DNA of 64,000 bases from Mycoplasma anserisalpingitidis (GTDB lineage Bacteria > Bacillota_I > Bacilli_A > Mycoplasmatales > Metamycoplasmataceae), in the NCBI RefSeq assembly GCF_007859615.1, contig NZ_CP042295.1:62001-126000 (forward strand), written 5' to 3'. Shown here one piece after another: positions 54,304 through 63,757 of the stretch. A program made the position numbers and the translations under genes. Position 1 is the first letter of the stretch. Each line of letters opens with the position of its first letter. The notes under the pieces are model-generated. The model ran no database searches. It was not told where the DNA came from and worked only from the letters and a program-made list of their open reading frames with translations.

Positions 54304-55302
54304 ATGGCAGATAAATTAATATTAAATAATATCCAAGCTTTAACTCATGCAATGGATCTTGCTATGGAAAATGATCCTAAGGTTGTTGTTTTTGGTGAAG
54401 ATGCTGGTTTTGAAGGTGGAGTTTTCAGAGCTACTGAAGGTCTTCAAAAGAAATATGGTGATAAAAGAGTATTTGATACACCTATTTCTGAAGCAGCTAT
54501 TGCTGGGGTAGCTTTTGGAGCAGCATTAACAGGTATGAAACCTATTGGTGAAATTCAATTCTCAGGTTTCTCATATCCAGCTATGCAACAAATTTTCACA
54601 CAAGCTGCTAGAATTAGAAACCGTTCAAGAGGAAGATTTACATGTCCTATGGTTATTAGAATGCCTATGGGTGGAGGAATTAGAGCTCTTGAACACCACT
54701 CTGAAGCTCTTGAAGCTATTTACGCTCATGTACCAGGAGTAAAAGTGGTAATGCCTGCCTTTCCTTATGATACTAAAGGATTATTACTTGCTGCGATTAA
54801 TGATCCAGATCCTGTTGTATTCTTAGAACCTAAGAAAATTTACCGTGCTGGAAAACAAGAAATTCCTGCTGGAATGTACCAAGTTGAAATTGGTAAAGCT
54901 AATGTTTTAATTCCAGGTAATGATCTTACAATTGTTACTTATGGTGCTCAAGTTCATGATTGTTTAAATGCTATTAAGAAACTTAACGAACAAAAAGCTG
55001 GTTATTCAATTGAACTCATTGACTTAAGAACAATTAAACCTTGAGATAAAGAAACTGTTATTAACTCAGTTAAGAAAACTGGACGTTTATTAGTTGTACA
55101 TGAAGCTGTTAAGTCATTCTCAGTATCAGCTGAAATTATGGCTAGTGTAAATGAAAAAGCATTTGAATTCCTTAAAGCTCCTATGGCTAGAGTTACTGGA
55201 TATGATATCACAGTTCCCCTAGCTAAAGGTGAAGGGTTCCACGCAATCAATGATGACAAAATTATTGAAAAAGTTAAAGAATTGATGACATTCAAATTTT
55301 AG
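54304..55302 (+). CDS. pdhB: Pyruvate dehydrogenase E1 component, beta subunit
   Basis: 332 residues, full length. Contains VVVFGEDAGFEGGVFRAT, FDTPISEAAIAGVAFGAA, GEIQFSGFSYPAMQQIF, RMPMGGGIRALEHHSEALEA and LIDLRTIKPW (Trp by TGA). Forms the alpha2beta2 E1 with PdhA. Starts two bases after the pdhA stop with GGAGGG upstream. Confidence 0.96.
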
Positions 55303-55320
55303 AAAGTAGGAGGAGAAAAT

Positions 55321-56217
55321 ATGACTGTTAAATCAACACCTATTGCTAGAGCTCTTGCTGCTAAAATGGGTATTAATATAGAAGAAGTAAAAGGAAGTGG
55401 AATTGGTGGAAGAATTTTAATGGATGACATTAAAAACTTCAAGACCGCACCAGCTGCTGCAGTTTCTCAACCTGCTCAAGCACCAGCTGTCCCAACCACT
55501 CCAATCAAACCAACATTTGAAGCTCATTCAGAACCAGTTTCACCAATGAGAAAGGCTATTGCTAAAGCAATGACAAACTCATGAGATAATGTTGCTTATA
55601 CAAACTTAGTGCACAAAGTTGATATGACTAGATTGTGAAACTTACGAGCTTCAATTAAAGATTTAGTTTTTGAAAAAGAAAATGTTAAATTAACTTTCTT
55701 ACCTTATATTGTTAAAGCAGTTGCTATTGCACTTAAAGAATTCCCTAAATTCGCTGCTAAATACAATGAAAAAGAAAATACATTAGATTATCCAGGTTCA
55801 GTAAATGTTGGTATTGCTGTTGATACTGAAGCTGGATTAATGGTACCTGTAATTAATGATGCTAATAGATTAAGTATTCTTGATATTACTTCTGAAGTTA
55901 CAAGATTAGCTTCAGCTGCTAGAAAAAGAACAATTAAACCTAATGAAATGAAAGGTGCAGGATTCACAATTACAAACTACGGTTCAGTAGGTTCATTATT
56001 TGGAGTTCCAGTTATTAACTATCCAGAATTAGCTATTTGTGGGGTTGGTGCAATTATTGATGAACCAGTAATTCAAAATGGACAAATTGTACCTGGAAAA
56101 GTTATGTATGTTACTGTAGCTGCTGACCACCGTTGAATCGATGGTGCTGAAGTTGGACGTTTTGCATCTAGAGTAAAAGAATTACTTGAAAAACCAGAAG
56201 TGTTAGGAGTATATTAA
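55321..56217 (+). CDS. pdhC: Pyruvate dehydrogenase E2 (dihydrolipoamide acetyltransferase) without a lipoyl domain
   Basis: 298 residues. The protein opens directly with the peripheral subunit-binding domain (TPIARALAAKMGI, GSGIGGRILMDDI), then an Ala/Pro linker, then the acyltransferase domain from about residue 70 ending at the catalytic DHRWIDG. The N-terminal lipoyl domain found in most E2 proteins is missing; two lipoyl domains are on PdhD instead. AGGAGGAG precedes the ATG, and nothing lipoyl-like is encoded between pdhB and this start. Confidence 0.93.
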
Positions 56218-56219
56218 TA

Positions 56220-58379
56220 ATGTATAAATTTAAATTTGCAGATATTGGTGAAGGTTTACATGAAGGAGTTGTTGCTGAAATCTTCTTCAAAGAAGGTGAT
56301 TCAGTTAAAGAAGGTGACTCACTTTTCTCAGTAGAAACAGATAAAGTAACTTCAGACATTCCTTCTCCAGTTAGTGGAACAATTAAAAAAATTATGATGA
56401 ACAAAGGTGACACAATTCACGTTGGTCAAGAAATCTTCTTAATTGATGATGGTTCAGGTGATAGTGCTGAAGTTGTTGAAGAAAAATCAGCTCAAAGTAG
56501 TGCAACTTCATCAAATGATTCAAACACATTTTACACATTTAAATTTGCAGATATTGGTGAAGGTTTACATGAAGGAGTTGTTGCTGAAATCTTCTTCAAA
56601 GAAGGTGATTCAGTTAAAGAAGGTGACTCTCTTTTCTCAGTAGAAACAGATAAAGTAACTTCAGACATTCCTTCTCCAGTTAGTGGAACAATTAAAAAAA
56701 TTATGATGAACAAAGGTGACACAATTCACGTTGGTCAAGATATTTTCTTAATTGACGATGGTAAGGTTCATAATAATGCATCTGTTGAAACTAAAGCTGA
56801 CAATGAGGGTGGAGCTAGTGTTGTTGGAGAAGTTACAGTTGACAATAGTTTAATTGACTTTTCAAGTTTTTCACAACCAAGTGCACCAGTTTCAGAAGTT
56901 AAAAAAGAAGAAAAAGTCGAATCAGAAGCTCAATTAGAAGAAGGTAAAGTATATAATGGTGCTATCGAAGAAGAATTCGATGTTATTGTTGTAGGTTCAG
57001 GTCCTGGTGGATATTTAGCAGCTGAGGAAGCTGGTAAATCAGGACTTAAAACTTTAATTGTTGAAAAATGAGCATGAGGTGGAGTTTGTTTAAATACTGG
57101 ATGTATTCCAACAAAAGCATTATTAAAATCTACTGAAATGATTCATGAAGTTAAAACAGCTTCAAAATATGGTTTAGTTGCTAACTTTGACAAAATTAAA
57201 TTTGATGAAGAAAAAACATGAAAAGAAATGCACCTTAGAAAAGAAGGTGTTGTAAATAAAGTTTCTGGAAGTGTTAGAAACTTAATGCTTGGTTCAAAAT
57301 GTAAAATTTTAGAAGCTGAAGCTAAATTCGTTGGAGCTCGTGAAATTGAAGTAAACGGAAAAGTTTATAGAGCTAAAAATTTAATTTTAGCAACTGGTTC
57401 AAGACCTAAAAAACTCGATATGATTCCAGGTTTCAAAGAAGGATATGAACAAGGTAAAATTGTTACTTCACGTGAAGCAATTAATTATAAAGAAAAATTA
57501 CCTAAATCTCTTGTAATTATCGGTGGTGGAGTAATTGGTGTTGAATTTGCTCAAGTATTTTCATTAAGTGGAACTAAAGTTACATTATTGCAAAATACAG
57601 ATAGATTACTTCCAGGTTCAGATGCTGAGGTTGGTAAAGCAGCTGCTAAAGCATTAAAAGACATGGGAGTTGAAGTATTATTCAACGTTCAAACTAATAA
57701 ATTTGAAAATGGTAAATTATATTACACATTAGATTCTAAAGAGGTTGCTGTTGAAGCTGAATTAATTTTAACAGCTACAGGTAGAGCACCAGTCTCTGAA
57801 GGTCTTGCTGAAGTTGGAATTAAATTAGGAAAAATTAATGAAGTTCTTGTTGACAAACACCAAAGAACAAATGTTAAAGGTGTTTATGCAATCGGTGATG
57901 TGACAGCTCAAAACATGTTGGCTCACGTTGCTTATGCACATGCTCTTGTAGCTGTTCAACATATTTTAGGAAACAAAGAAAAATCTACATACCATGGAAA
58001 AGCAGTACCTGGATGTATTTATATAACTCCTGAAATTTCATTTATTGGTATGACTGAAGAAGAAGCTAAAAAAGCTGGAAGAAATGTATTCAGTTCAAAA
58101 TACTTATTTGAATATTTAGGTAAAGGAATTGCTACAGTTCAAACTGAAGGATTTGTAAAATTAGTTGTAGATAAAGAATTCGGTGAAATTCTTGGTGCAA
58201 GTATTGTTGGTGCAAACTCAACTGATTATATTGCAGAAATTGCTTTAGCAATGGAACAAGAAGTTACAGTTCACGAATTAGCTCACACTATTCATCCACA
58301 CCCAACATTCAATGAAATTGTTTGAGAAGCAGCTCGTAGTGCAGCTCTAAAATTAGATAAAGAAAATGCTAAAAAATAA
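56220..58379 (+). CDS. pdhD: Dihydrolipoamide dehydrogenase (E3) with two N-terminal lipoyl domains
   Basis: 719 residues. Lipoyl domain 1 is residues 1-76 and domain 2 about 103-180, each with ETDKVTSDI around the lipoylated Lys; linkers are Ser/Asn/Glu-rich. E3 starts near 247: [13 protein letters not shown] (FAD), [13 protein letters not shown] (redox disulfide), [19 protein letters not shown] (NAD), AIGDVTAQ and HPHPTFNE (catalytic His-Glu). Reoxidises lipoamide in the pyruvate dehydrogenase complex. Ends at a hairpin. Confidence 0.95.
56228..56431 (+). repeat. Lipoyl-domain direct repeat, copy 1
   Basis: 204 bases repeated in frame 309 bases later (56537-56740). The copies differ at one base only (56321 A versus 56630 T), a silent Ser codon change. 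Confidence 0.93.
56537..56740 (+). repeat. Lipoyl-domain direct repeat, copy 2
   Basis: Second copy of the lipoyl-coding repeat in pdhD; the linkers between and after the copies are unrelated, so identity is confined to the domain. Confidence 0.93.
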
Positions 58380-58390
58380 TTTTTAATAAA

Positions 58391-58424
58391 AAAATGAGTC
58401 AATTACTAAACGACTCGTTTTTTT
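58391..58424. terminator. Bidirectional terminator between pdhD and fruR
   Basis: Stem GAGTC/GACTC extended by A/T pairs, with a T run on each strand, between the convergent genes. Confidence 0.75.
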
Positions 58425-58425
58425 A

Positions 58426-59169
58426 TTAAACAAAAATTGTCTTTTCAAAAGAAATGTCATCTTTATCAGCGTTGGTAATTAAAGTTAGATCATCTTTATT
58501 TGAAGCAAAGCTAAATTTATAATTCATATTTAGTTTACTTTCGTCTAGCAAAATAAATTTTTCTTTACTTTTATTTAATGCAGCTTTCTTAAATAAACAT
58601 TCTTGTAGTTCTGGAGTTGTGAAACCCACATTTTTTTCATATCCATTAGCTCCAAAAAAACCCGCATCAAAGTTAAACATACTTAGATTATCAATTGCAA
58701 GAGAACCAATTACGTTAGATGTTGTTTTTTTAACATTACCACCAATTAAAATTATTTCGATTTCACTTTTATTTCTTAGAGTGTTAGCTACACTGAAAGA
58801 ATTAGTTACAACACAAATTTTAGAATTAGGTAAAAGTTTAGCTAACTCATTTGTGGTAGTACCAGCATCAATGAAAATCAAACTCTTGTTTTTTATAAAC
58901 TCAAGTGCTTTTTGCGCAATATTCATTTTTGCGTCTTGCTCGAGTTGCTCTCTTGATTCAAGTCAAATATCCAAATTTAAAGCCTTATTATCTCTAGTAT
59001 AAGCACCACCATGAACTCTTTTAATTAAATTTTTTTGGTCAAGTTCAATTACATCTTGTCTTACTGTAGATTCAGAAACTTTCATTAATTTTGATAACTC
59101 TTTTAATGTTGCCACACCCTTAGAGTTAACTTCGCTTATTATTATTTCGTGTCTTTGTTTCTTTAACAT
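58426..59169 (-). CDS. fruR: DeoR-family repressor, probable FruR of the fructose operon
   Basis: 247 residues. N-terminal DeoR HTH: RHEIIISEVNSKGVATLKEL, then VSESTVRQDVIEL and KRVHGGAY. The C-terminal sensor has IFIDAGTTTNELAKLL, VTNSFSVAN, LIGGNVKKT and GANGYEKNVGFTT, as in sugar-phosphate-sensing members. Divergent from fruK-fruA, with phased repeats between them. Probably released by a fructose phosphate; that is family inference. Confidence 0.88.
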
Positions 59170-59245
59170 TTTTACCTCTTAATATATTTAAAATATATCA
59201 TAATTGCACTTTTTGAATTATAAAATGTGAAAATTATTTCCAGTT

Positions 59246-59302
59246 TTTTGTAGATTTTTGTAATTTTAGTGCAGTTTTTAAAGAATTTTGTAGAATTTTG
59301 TA
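59246..59302 (+). promoter_or_regulatory. Helically phased operator repeats upstream of fruK
   Basis: TTTTGTA occurs at 59246, 59256, 59286 and 59296, spaced 10, 30 and 10 bases; at the intervening positions 59266 and 59276 there are partial matches (TTAGTGC, TTTTAAA). All lie on one face of the helix just before a TATAAA box at 59307. Likely binding site for the divergent DeoR-type repressor. Confidence 0.65.
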
Positions 59303-59306
59303 GAAT

Positions 59307-59312
59307 TATAAA
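59307..59312 (+). promoter_or_regulatory. -10-like box for fruK-fruA
   Basis: TATAAA 17 bases before the fruK ATG, directly after the last operator repeat; AAGGGAG at 59315 is the ribosome site. Confidence 0.5.
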
Positions 59313-59328
59313 TGAAGGGAGAAAATTA

Positions 59329-60240
59329 ATGATTTATACAGTTACATTATCACCAGCACTAGATTATCAAGTTAGATTATCAGATAATTTCAAAGAAAAC
59401 GAAATTAATAGATCGATACAAGAAAACTACCAAGTTGGTGGAAAAGGAATTAATGTATCTATATTATTAAAAAATTTAAACACTAAATCTATTGCTTTAG
59501 GTTTTGTTGGTGGTTTTGTTGGAGAATTTGTTAAGTCTAGTTTAAATGATTTAAACATAGAACACAAATTTGTCGAAGTGAATGGAATCACTAGAATTAA
59601 TGTAAAAATCAATGATAAAGATAGTGAAAGTGCTATTAATGCAAATGGTCCAGTTATTAGTGAGGACAACCTAAGCAGTTTATATGAAATGCTTTTGAAT
59701 TTAAAAGATGACGATATTTTAGTTTTATCAGGTAATATACCAAGTTCAATTAGTAATACTATTTATGAAAATATCTTTAAGTTAGTTTCAAATAAAAAAA
59801 TTAAAGTATTCTTAGATACTACTAAAAACTATTTATTATCTTGTCTAAAATACAATCCATTTCTCATTAAACCTAATTTAGACGAACTTGAAGAAATATT
59901 TGGAACTAAATTAAAAAGTAATGAAGAAATTGTAGAAAAAGCGAGTCAATTAATTAACTTAGGTGCTAGAAATGTTTTAGTTTCCTTAGGTGTTAAAGGT
60001 GCAATCTTAGTTACAAATGATAAAAAAGTTTATCATGAACACACATATAAAGGAAATGTAGAAAACACTGTTGGTGCAGGAGATAGTATGCTTGCTGGAT
60101 TTATCTATGAATATGATAAATCAAGAGACTTTCAAAGTGCGTTATCTTTCTCAATTGCTTGTGGTGCAGCTACAGCATTTAATAAAGGTATCGCCACAAA
60201 AAACGAAATTGAAAAACTCATTAAAGGAGGTAAAAAATGA
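59329..60240 (+). CDS. fruK: 1-phosphofructokinase
   Basis: 303-residue PfkB-family kinase making fructose-1,6-bisphosphate from the fructose-1-phosphate delivered by FruA. Opens MIYTVTLSPALDYQV; contains QVGGKGINVSILLKNL, NANGPVI, LDTTKNYLL, FLIKPNLDELEEI and the ATP/active-site loop NTVGAGDSMLAGF. Start 59329 chosen for its AAGGGAG and family fit; an in-frame upstream extension overlaps the promoter. Overlaps fruA (ATGA). Confidence 0.94.
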   Translation: MIYTVTLSPALDYQVRLSDNFKENEINRSIQENYQVGGKGINVSILLKNLNTKSIALGFVGGFVGEFVKSSLNDLNIEHKFVEVNGITRINVKINDKDSESAINANGPVISEDNLSSLYEMLLNLKDDDILVLSGNIPSSISNTIYENIFKLVSNKKIKVFLDTTKNYLLSCLKYNPFLIKPNLDELEEIFGTKLKSNEEIVEKASQLINLGARNVLVSLGVKGAILVTNDKKVYHEHTYKGNVENTVGAGDSMLAGFIYEYDKSRDFQSALSFSIACGAATAFNKGIATKNEIEKLIKGGKK

Positions 60241-62258
60241 GAATAAAAGATCTCTTATCAGAATCGACAATTAATGTTCTTTCTAAAGCTCAGAATAAAT
60301 CTGAAGTAATCGATGAAGCTGTTAATTTATTATTCAAAAATGATATTTTAACTGATAAAGATGCTTTTGCTAAAGCTGTTTGGGACAGAGAAAAGCAATC
60401 TACAACTGGTCTTGGTGATGGTTTAGCAATTCCTCACGGTAGAGGAAAATTCGTTAAAAAACCTGCATTAGCAACTTTAGTAATTAAAAATGGTGTGGAT
60501 TATGAATCACTAGATGGACAAGATGTTAAATTAGTATTTTTAATTGCAGCACCAGAAACTAAAGGTGAAGAAAACTTACATTTAGAAGTACTTGCAAAAT
60601 TAAGTAAAATGCTTTTAGATAAAGAGTTTATTAATAAATTAGTAAATTCTAAATCAGCAAAAGAATTACTTAACTTAATTGAAGTTAAAGAAGATGAAAT
60701 CAATGCTAGAGAAGTAGCACAAGTAAATTCAGATAAAGTATTTTTAGTTGGAATTACTTCTTGTCCAACTGGTATAGCACATACATATATGGCTCAAGAA
60801 GCATTAGAAAATGCAGCAAAAAAACTAAATGTTGATATTAAAATTGAAACACAAGGTTCAGGCGGAGCTAAAAATATTTTAACTGATTCTGAAATTGAAA
60901 AAGCAGCTGGGGTAATTATTGCAGCTGATACTAACGTAGAATTAGATCGCTTTGTTGGTAAAAAACTTTTACAAGCTTCTGTTACTCAGGGAATTAAAGA
61001 ACCTGAAAACTTAATTAATAAGGTATTGAACGAAAATGTAGAAATTTATTCACCTAAAGGTGTTGAGAAAAAAACAACTCAAGCAACTAAACCTACATTT
61101 ATTCAAACTGTTTATAAACATGTAATGAGTGGTGTTTCACATATGCTTCCATTCGTTATTGGTGGTGGAATTTTAATTGCATTATCATTCCTTATTGACT
61201 CTTTCTATGGAACTGAAGCTGTTGGTCAAAATTTCGGTTCATACTCAGTTTTAGCTAAATTCTTTATGGATTCAGGACAATTTGCTTTTGGATTCATGTT
61301 AGCAGTTTTAGCTGGATATATAGCTTACTCAATTGCTGGTCGTCCTGGTTTAGCAGTTGGTATGGCAGCTGGAGCTATAGCAGCAAGTTCAAGCTTTATG
61401 GTTTCTCAAACTGGTTCAAATGCTGGATTCCTTGGTGCCTTAATTGGAGGATTCTTAGCAGGTTATGTAGTAGTTTTACTTGGTAAAGCCTTTACTTGAC
61501 TTCCTAAATCAATGGATGGAATCAAACCTATGCTTATCTATCCATTATTAGGACTATTAATTGTTGCTCTTATTATGTTCTTTGTTGTTAATACACCATT
61601 AGCTTACTTAAATAAATACATTAATTTAGGTCTTGAATACATCGTTGGTAAAAATGCAAGTATATCAATTGGATTTAAAATTGGTGTTGGCGCTTTACTT
61701 GCTGGTATGATGGCGGTTGATATGGGTGGTCCAATCAACAAAGTTGCTTACACTATCGGTGTAGCATCATTAGATCCAGCTGGAATTAATCAACCATGAA
61801 TTATGGCAGCTGTTATGGTTGGTGGTATGGTTCCTCCTCTTCTTATTGCTTTAGCAGCAGATTTATTCCCACAAAAATTCACTAAAAAAGAAAGAAATGA
61901 TTCAAAAATCAACTATTTAATGGGAATTTCATTTATTACTGAAGGTGCAATTCCTTATGCAGCAGCTGATCCACTTAGAGTTATCCTTTCATCAATTATT
62001 GCTTCAGCTATTGCAGGTGCTTTATCAGCAGGTTTAGGAGCATCAATTCCTGCTCCTCACGGGGGGGTATTCGTATTTATCGTTGCTCAAAAATGATACT
62101 GATACATCTTCTCACTTGTTGTTGGTACTGTTATTGGTGCTTTTGTTCTTGGGGCACTCAAGAGAAATGTTGAAAACCCAGAACTTGGAAAATGAAAAGG
62201 AATTCCTATTGGAAATGGAATTTCATTCAAAATTAACGCTAGAAAAGCGAAAAGATAG
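60237..62258 (+). CDS. fruA: Fructose PTS permease EIIABC
   Basis: 673 residues, all three domains. EIIA (1-145) with phospho-His67 in AIPHGRG; EIIB (about 163-265) with Cys176 in SCPTGIAHTYMA; EIIC (about 290-655) with eight or more membrane helices and GVSHMLPFVIGGGI, AVDMGGPINKVAY, ITEGAIPYAAADP. The frame passes several TGA-Trp near the end (KWYWYIF, GKWKG). Imports fructose as fructose-1-phosphate using phosphoenolpyruvate via HPr. Confidence 0.95.
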
Positions 62259-62273
62259 TAAGAATTATAAAAT

Positions 62274-62301
62274 GCAAACCAAATAATAGGTTTGTGTTTT
62301 T
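62274..62301 (+). terminator. Terminator of fruK-fruA
   Basis: Stem GCAAACC/GGTTTGT with an eight-base loop followed by TTTTTAATT. Confidence 0.75.
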
Positions 62302-62352
62302 AATTAAAAAACTTTACACAAAATAAAATTTGATTATTTTTGAATTTTTATG

Positions 62353-62358
62353 TATAAT
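62353..62358 (+). promoter_or_regulatory. -10 box of the candidate small RNA
   Basis: Perfect TATAAT in TGTATAATAATTA; no coding region follows on this strand, only the structured region. Confidence 0.6.
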
Positions 62359-62364
62359 AATTAC

Positions 62365-62484
62365 GTTGAGTTCATTAATTGAACTATTGTTGCAAAGGCA
62401 ACTTCTGGAGTCTAGCGCTCACTGTCCTGAAATAATAAAAAAATATTTCAAGAAATCTTTTTTGAAGCCTTACGGCTTTTTTTT
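62365..62484 (+). ncRNA. Candidate structured small RNA (about 120 nt)
   Basis: Downstream of a TATAAT box and ending in a clear terminator (AAGCC/GGCTT stem at 62465-62478, then seven or more T). Inside: hairpin AGTTCA/TGAACT (62369-62385), hairpin GTTGC/GCAAC with AAAG loop (62389-62402), and a GC-richer segment GGAGTCTAGCGCTCACTG. No open reading frame of note. It does not show the conserved parts of SRP RNA, RNase P, tmRNA or tRNA. Family unknown. Confidence 0.55.
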
Positions 62485-62497
62485 ATTTCTTAAAATA

Positions 62498-62728
62498 CTA
62501 TTCATCAATACTTTCATGTATTTTTTTTAGTTTTATTTTAGCTTTTTTGATTGAATCTTGTGCAGCTGCTCTAGTTGTAGCACTTATTTTAGCAATCTCA
62601 GCATACGAAAGATCTTCGAAGTAATATAAATAGAAATTTTGACTTTGAGTTTGAGTTAAAAAATTCTTATATTTTTCATAGAGACTTACATAATACTCAT
62701 TTTCATCAATAATTATTTCTTTACTCAT
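62498..62728 (-). CDS. ylxM: YlxM-family helix-turn-helix protein (SRP-associated)
   Basis: 76 residues with a sigma-region-4-like HTH: FYLYYFEDLSYAEIAKISATT and AAQDSIKKAKIKLKK. The YlxM/p13 family is encoded next to ftsY or ffh and affects SRP activity in streptococci. The ATG overlaps the ftsY stop by 8 bases. Shorter than the usual 100-110 residues. Confidence 0.85.
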   Translation of the reverse strand: MSKEIIIDENEYYVSLYEKYKNFLTQTQSQNFYLYYFEDLSYAEIAKISATTRAAAQDSIKKAKIKLKKIHESIDE

Positions 62729-63713
62729 TAATTAATTCCTTAGTCATTTCGTAAATGAATAATTCAAGGTCAAATTCTTGTAAATCGTCAAGTTTTTCTC
62801 CCATACCAACATATTTAACATTTAAATCAAATTCATTTTTGATTGAAAGAATTATTCCGCCCTTACTTGTTCCATCTAATTTAGTCAAAATAATTCCAGT
62901 TAAATTAGATACCTCTTTGAATACTTTGGCTTGACTTAAACCATTTTGACCAGTAGTTGCGTCCATAACTAAAAGTGACTCATGTGGAGCATCATTTTGA
63001 AATTTTTTAATAACCCCTACCATTTTATTTAACTCATTCATTAAATTAACTTTATTTTGTAGTCTTCCAGCAGTATCAATAATTAACAAGTCATAATTAT
63101 TATTTTTTGCATAATCCATTGCTTTATAAACTACTGAAGAAGGATCTTGATTTGGTTTATCAGGTTTTATAATGTCAACATCCACTCTTTTGGCTCATTC
63201 ACTGAGTTGTTCAACTGCTGCAGCTCTAAAAGTATCAGCAGCTGCAATTAAAACTTTCTTGCCTTCATTTTTAAATTTATTTGCTAATTTAGCAATACTT
63301 GTTGTTTTACCTGAACCATTTACACCAACCATAATAAAAACATTTAAACGATCATCTTTAACATTTAAATTAGTATTAACAATTGTGTTATTTGTATAAG
63401 CCTTAAAAATACCATCAGCTACAATCTCACCAATTAATTTAGGGTCAGTGATTTTATTAGCTTTAACTTCACCTTTAATTAATTCAATAATTTGGTCTAC
63501 TAAATTGTAGTTAATATCCGACATTATCAAAATTTCTTCAAGTTCTTCAAAATACTCTTCATCAATTTTTACGTGTTTATTTTGCAATTCACGAATTTTA
63601 GCACCAAAAGAACTAGTGTTAGCTAAACCTTTATCATAATGTGATATTTTTTCAAGTTGTTCTTTAGTTTGATCTTTACTAAAGAAATCTTTTAATTTTT
63701 TAAAAAGTTTCAT
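62721..63713 (-). CDS. ftsY: Signal recognition particle receptor FtsY
   Basis: 330-residue SRP GTPase. A charged N-terminus and N domain (residues 15-110) precede the G domain: [16 protein letters not shown] (G1), [18 protein letters not shown] (G3) and [10 protein letters not shown] (G4), ending [14 protein letters not shown]. Docks ribosome-SRP complexes at the membrane. TGA-Trp follows LSE near residue 173. No acidic A domain longer than a few residues, as in other mycoplasmas. Confidence 0.96.
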
Positions 63714-63757
63714 ACTTATATTTTATAAAATTTAAGCAAAATAAGTAAAATATTGAT

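Noticed and set aside
59269..59328. Longer N-terminus for FruK
   Set aside because: The extension is read through the phased repeats, the -10 box and the ribosome site; ATG 59329 is standard for the family.
62365..62484. Candidate RNA as 4.5S/SRP RNA because ylxM-ftsY is adjacent
   Set aside because: The conserved SRP core (GGAA loop with flanking AGCAG/CAGG) is absent and the RNA is on the opposite strand from ftsY.
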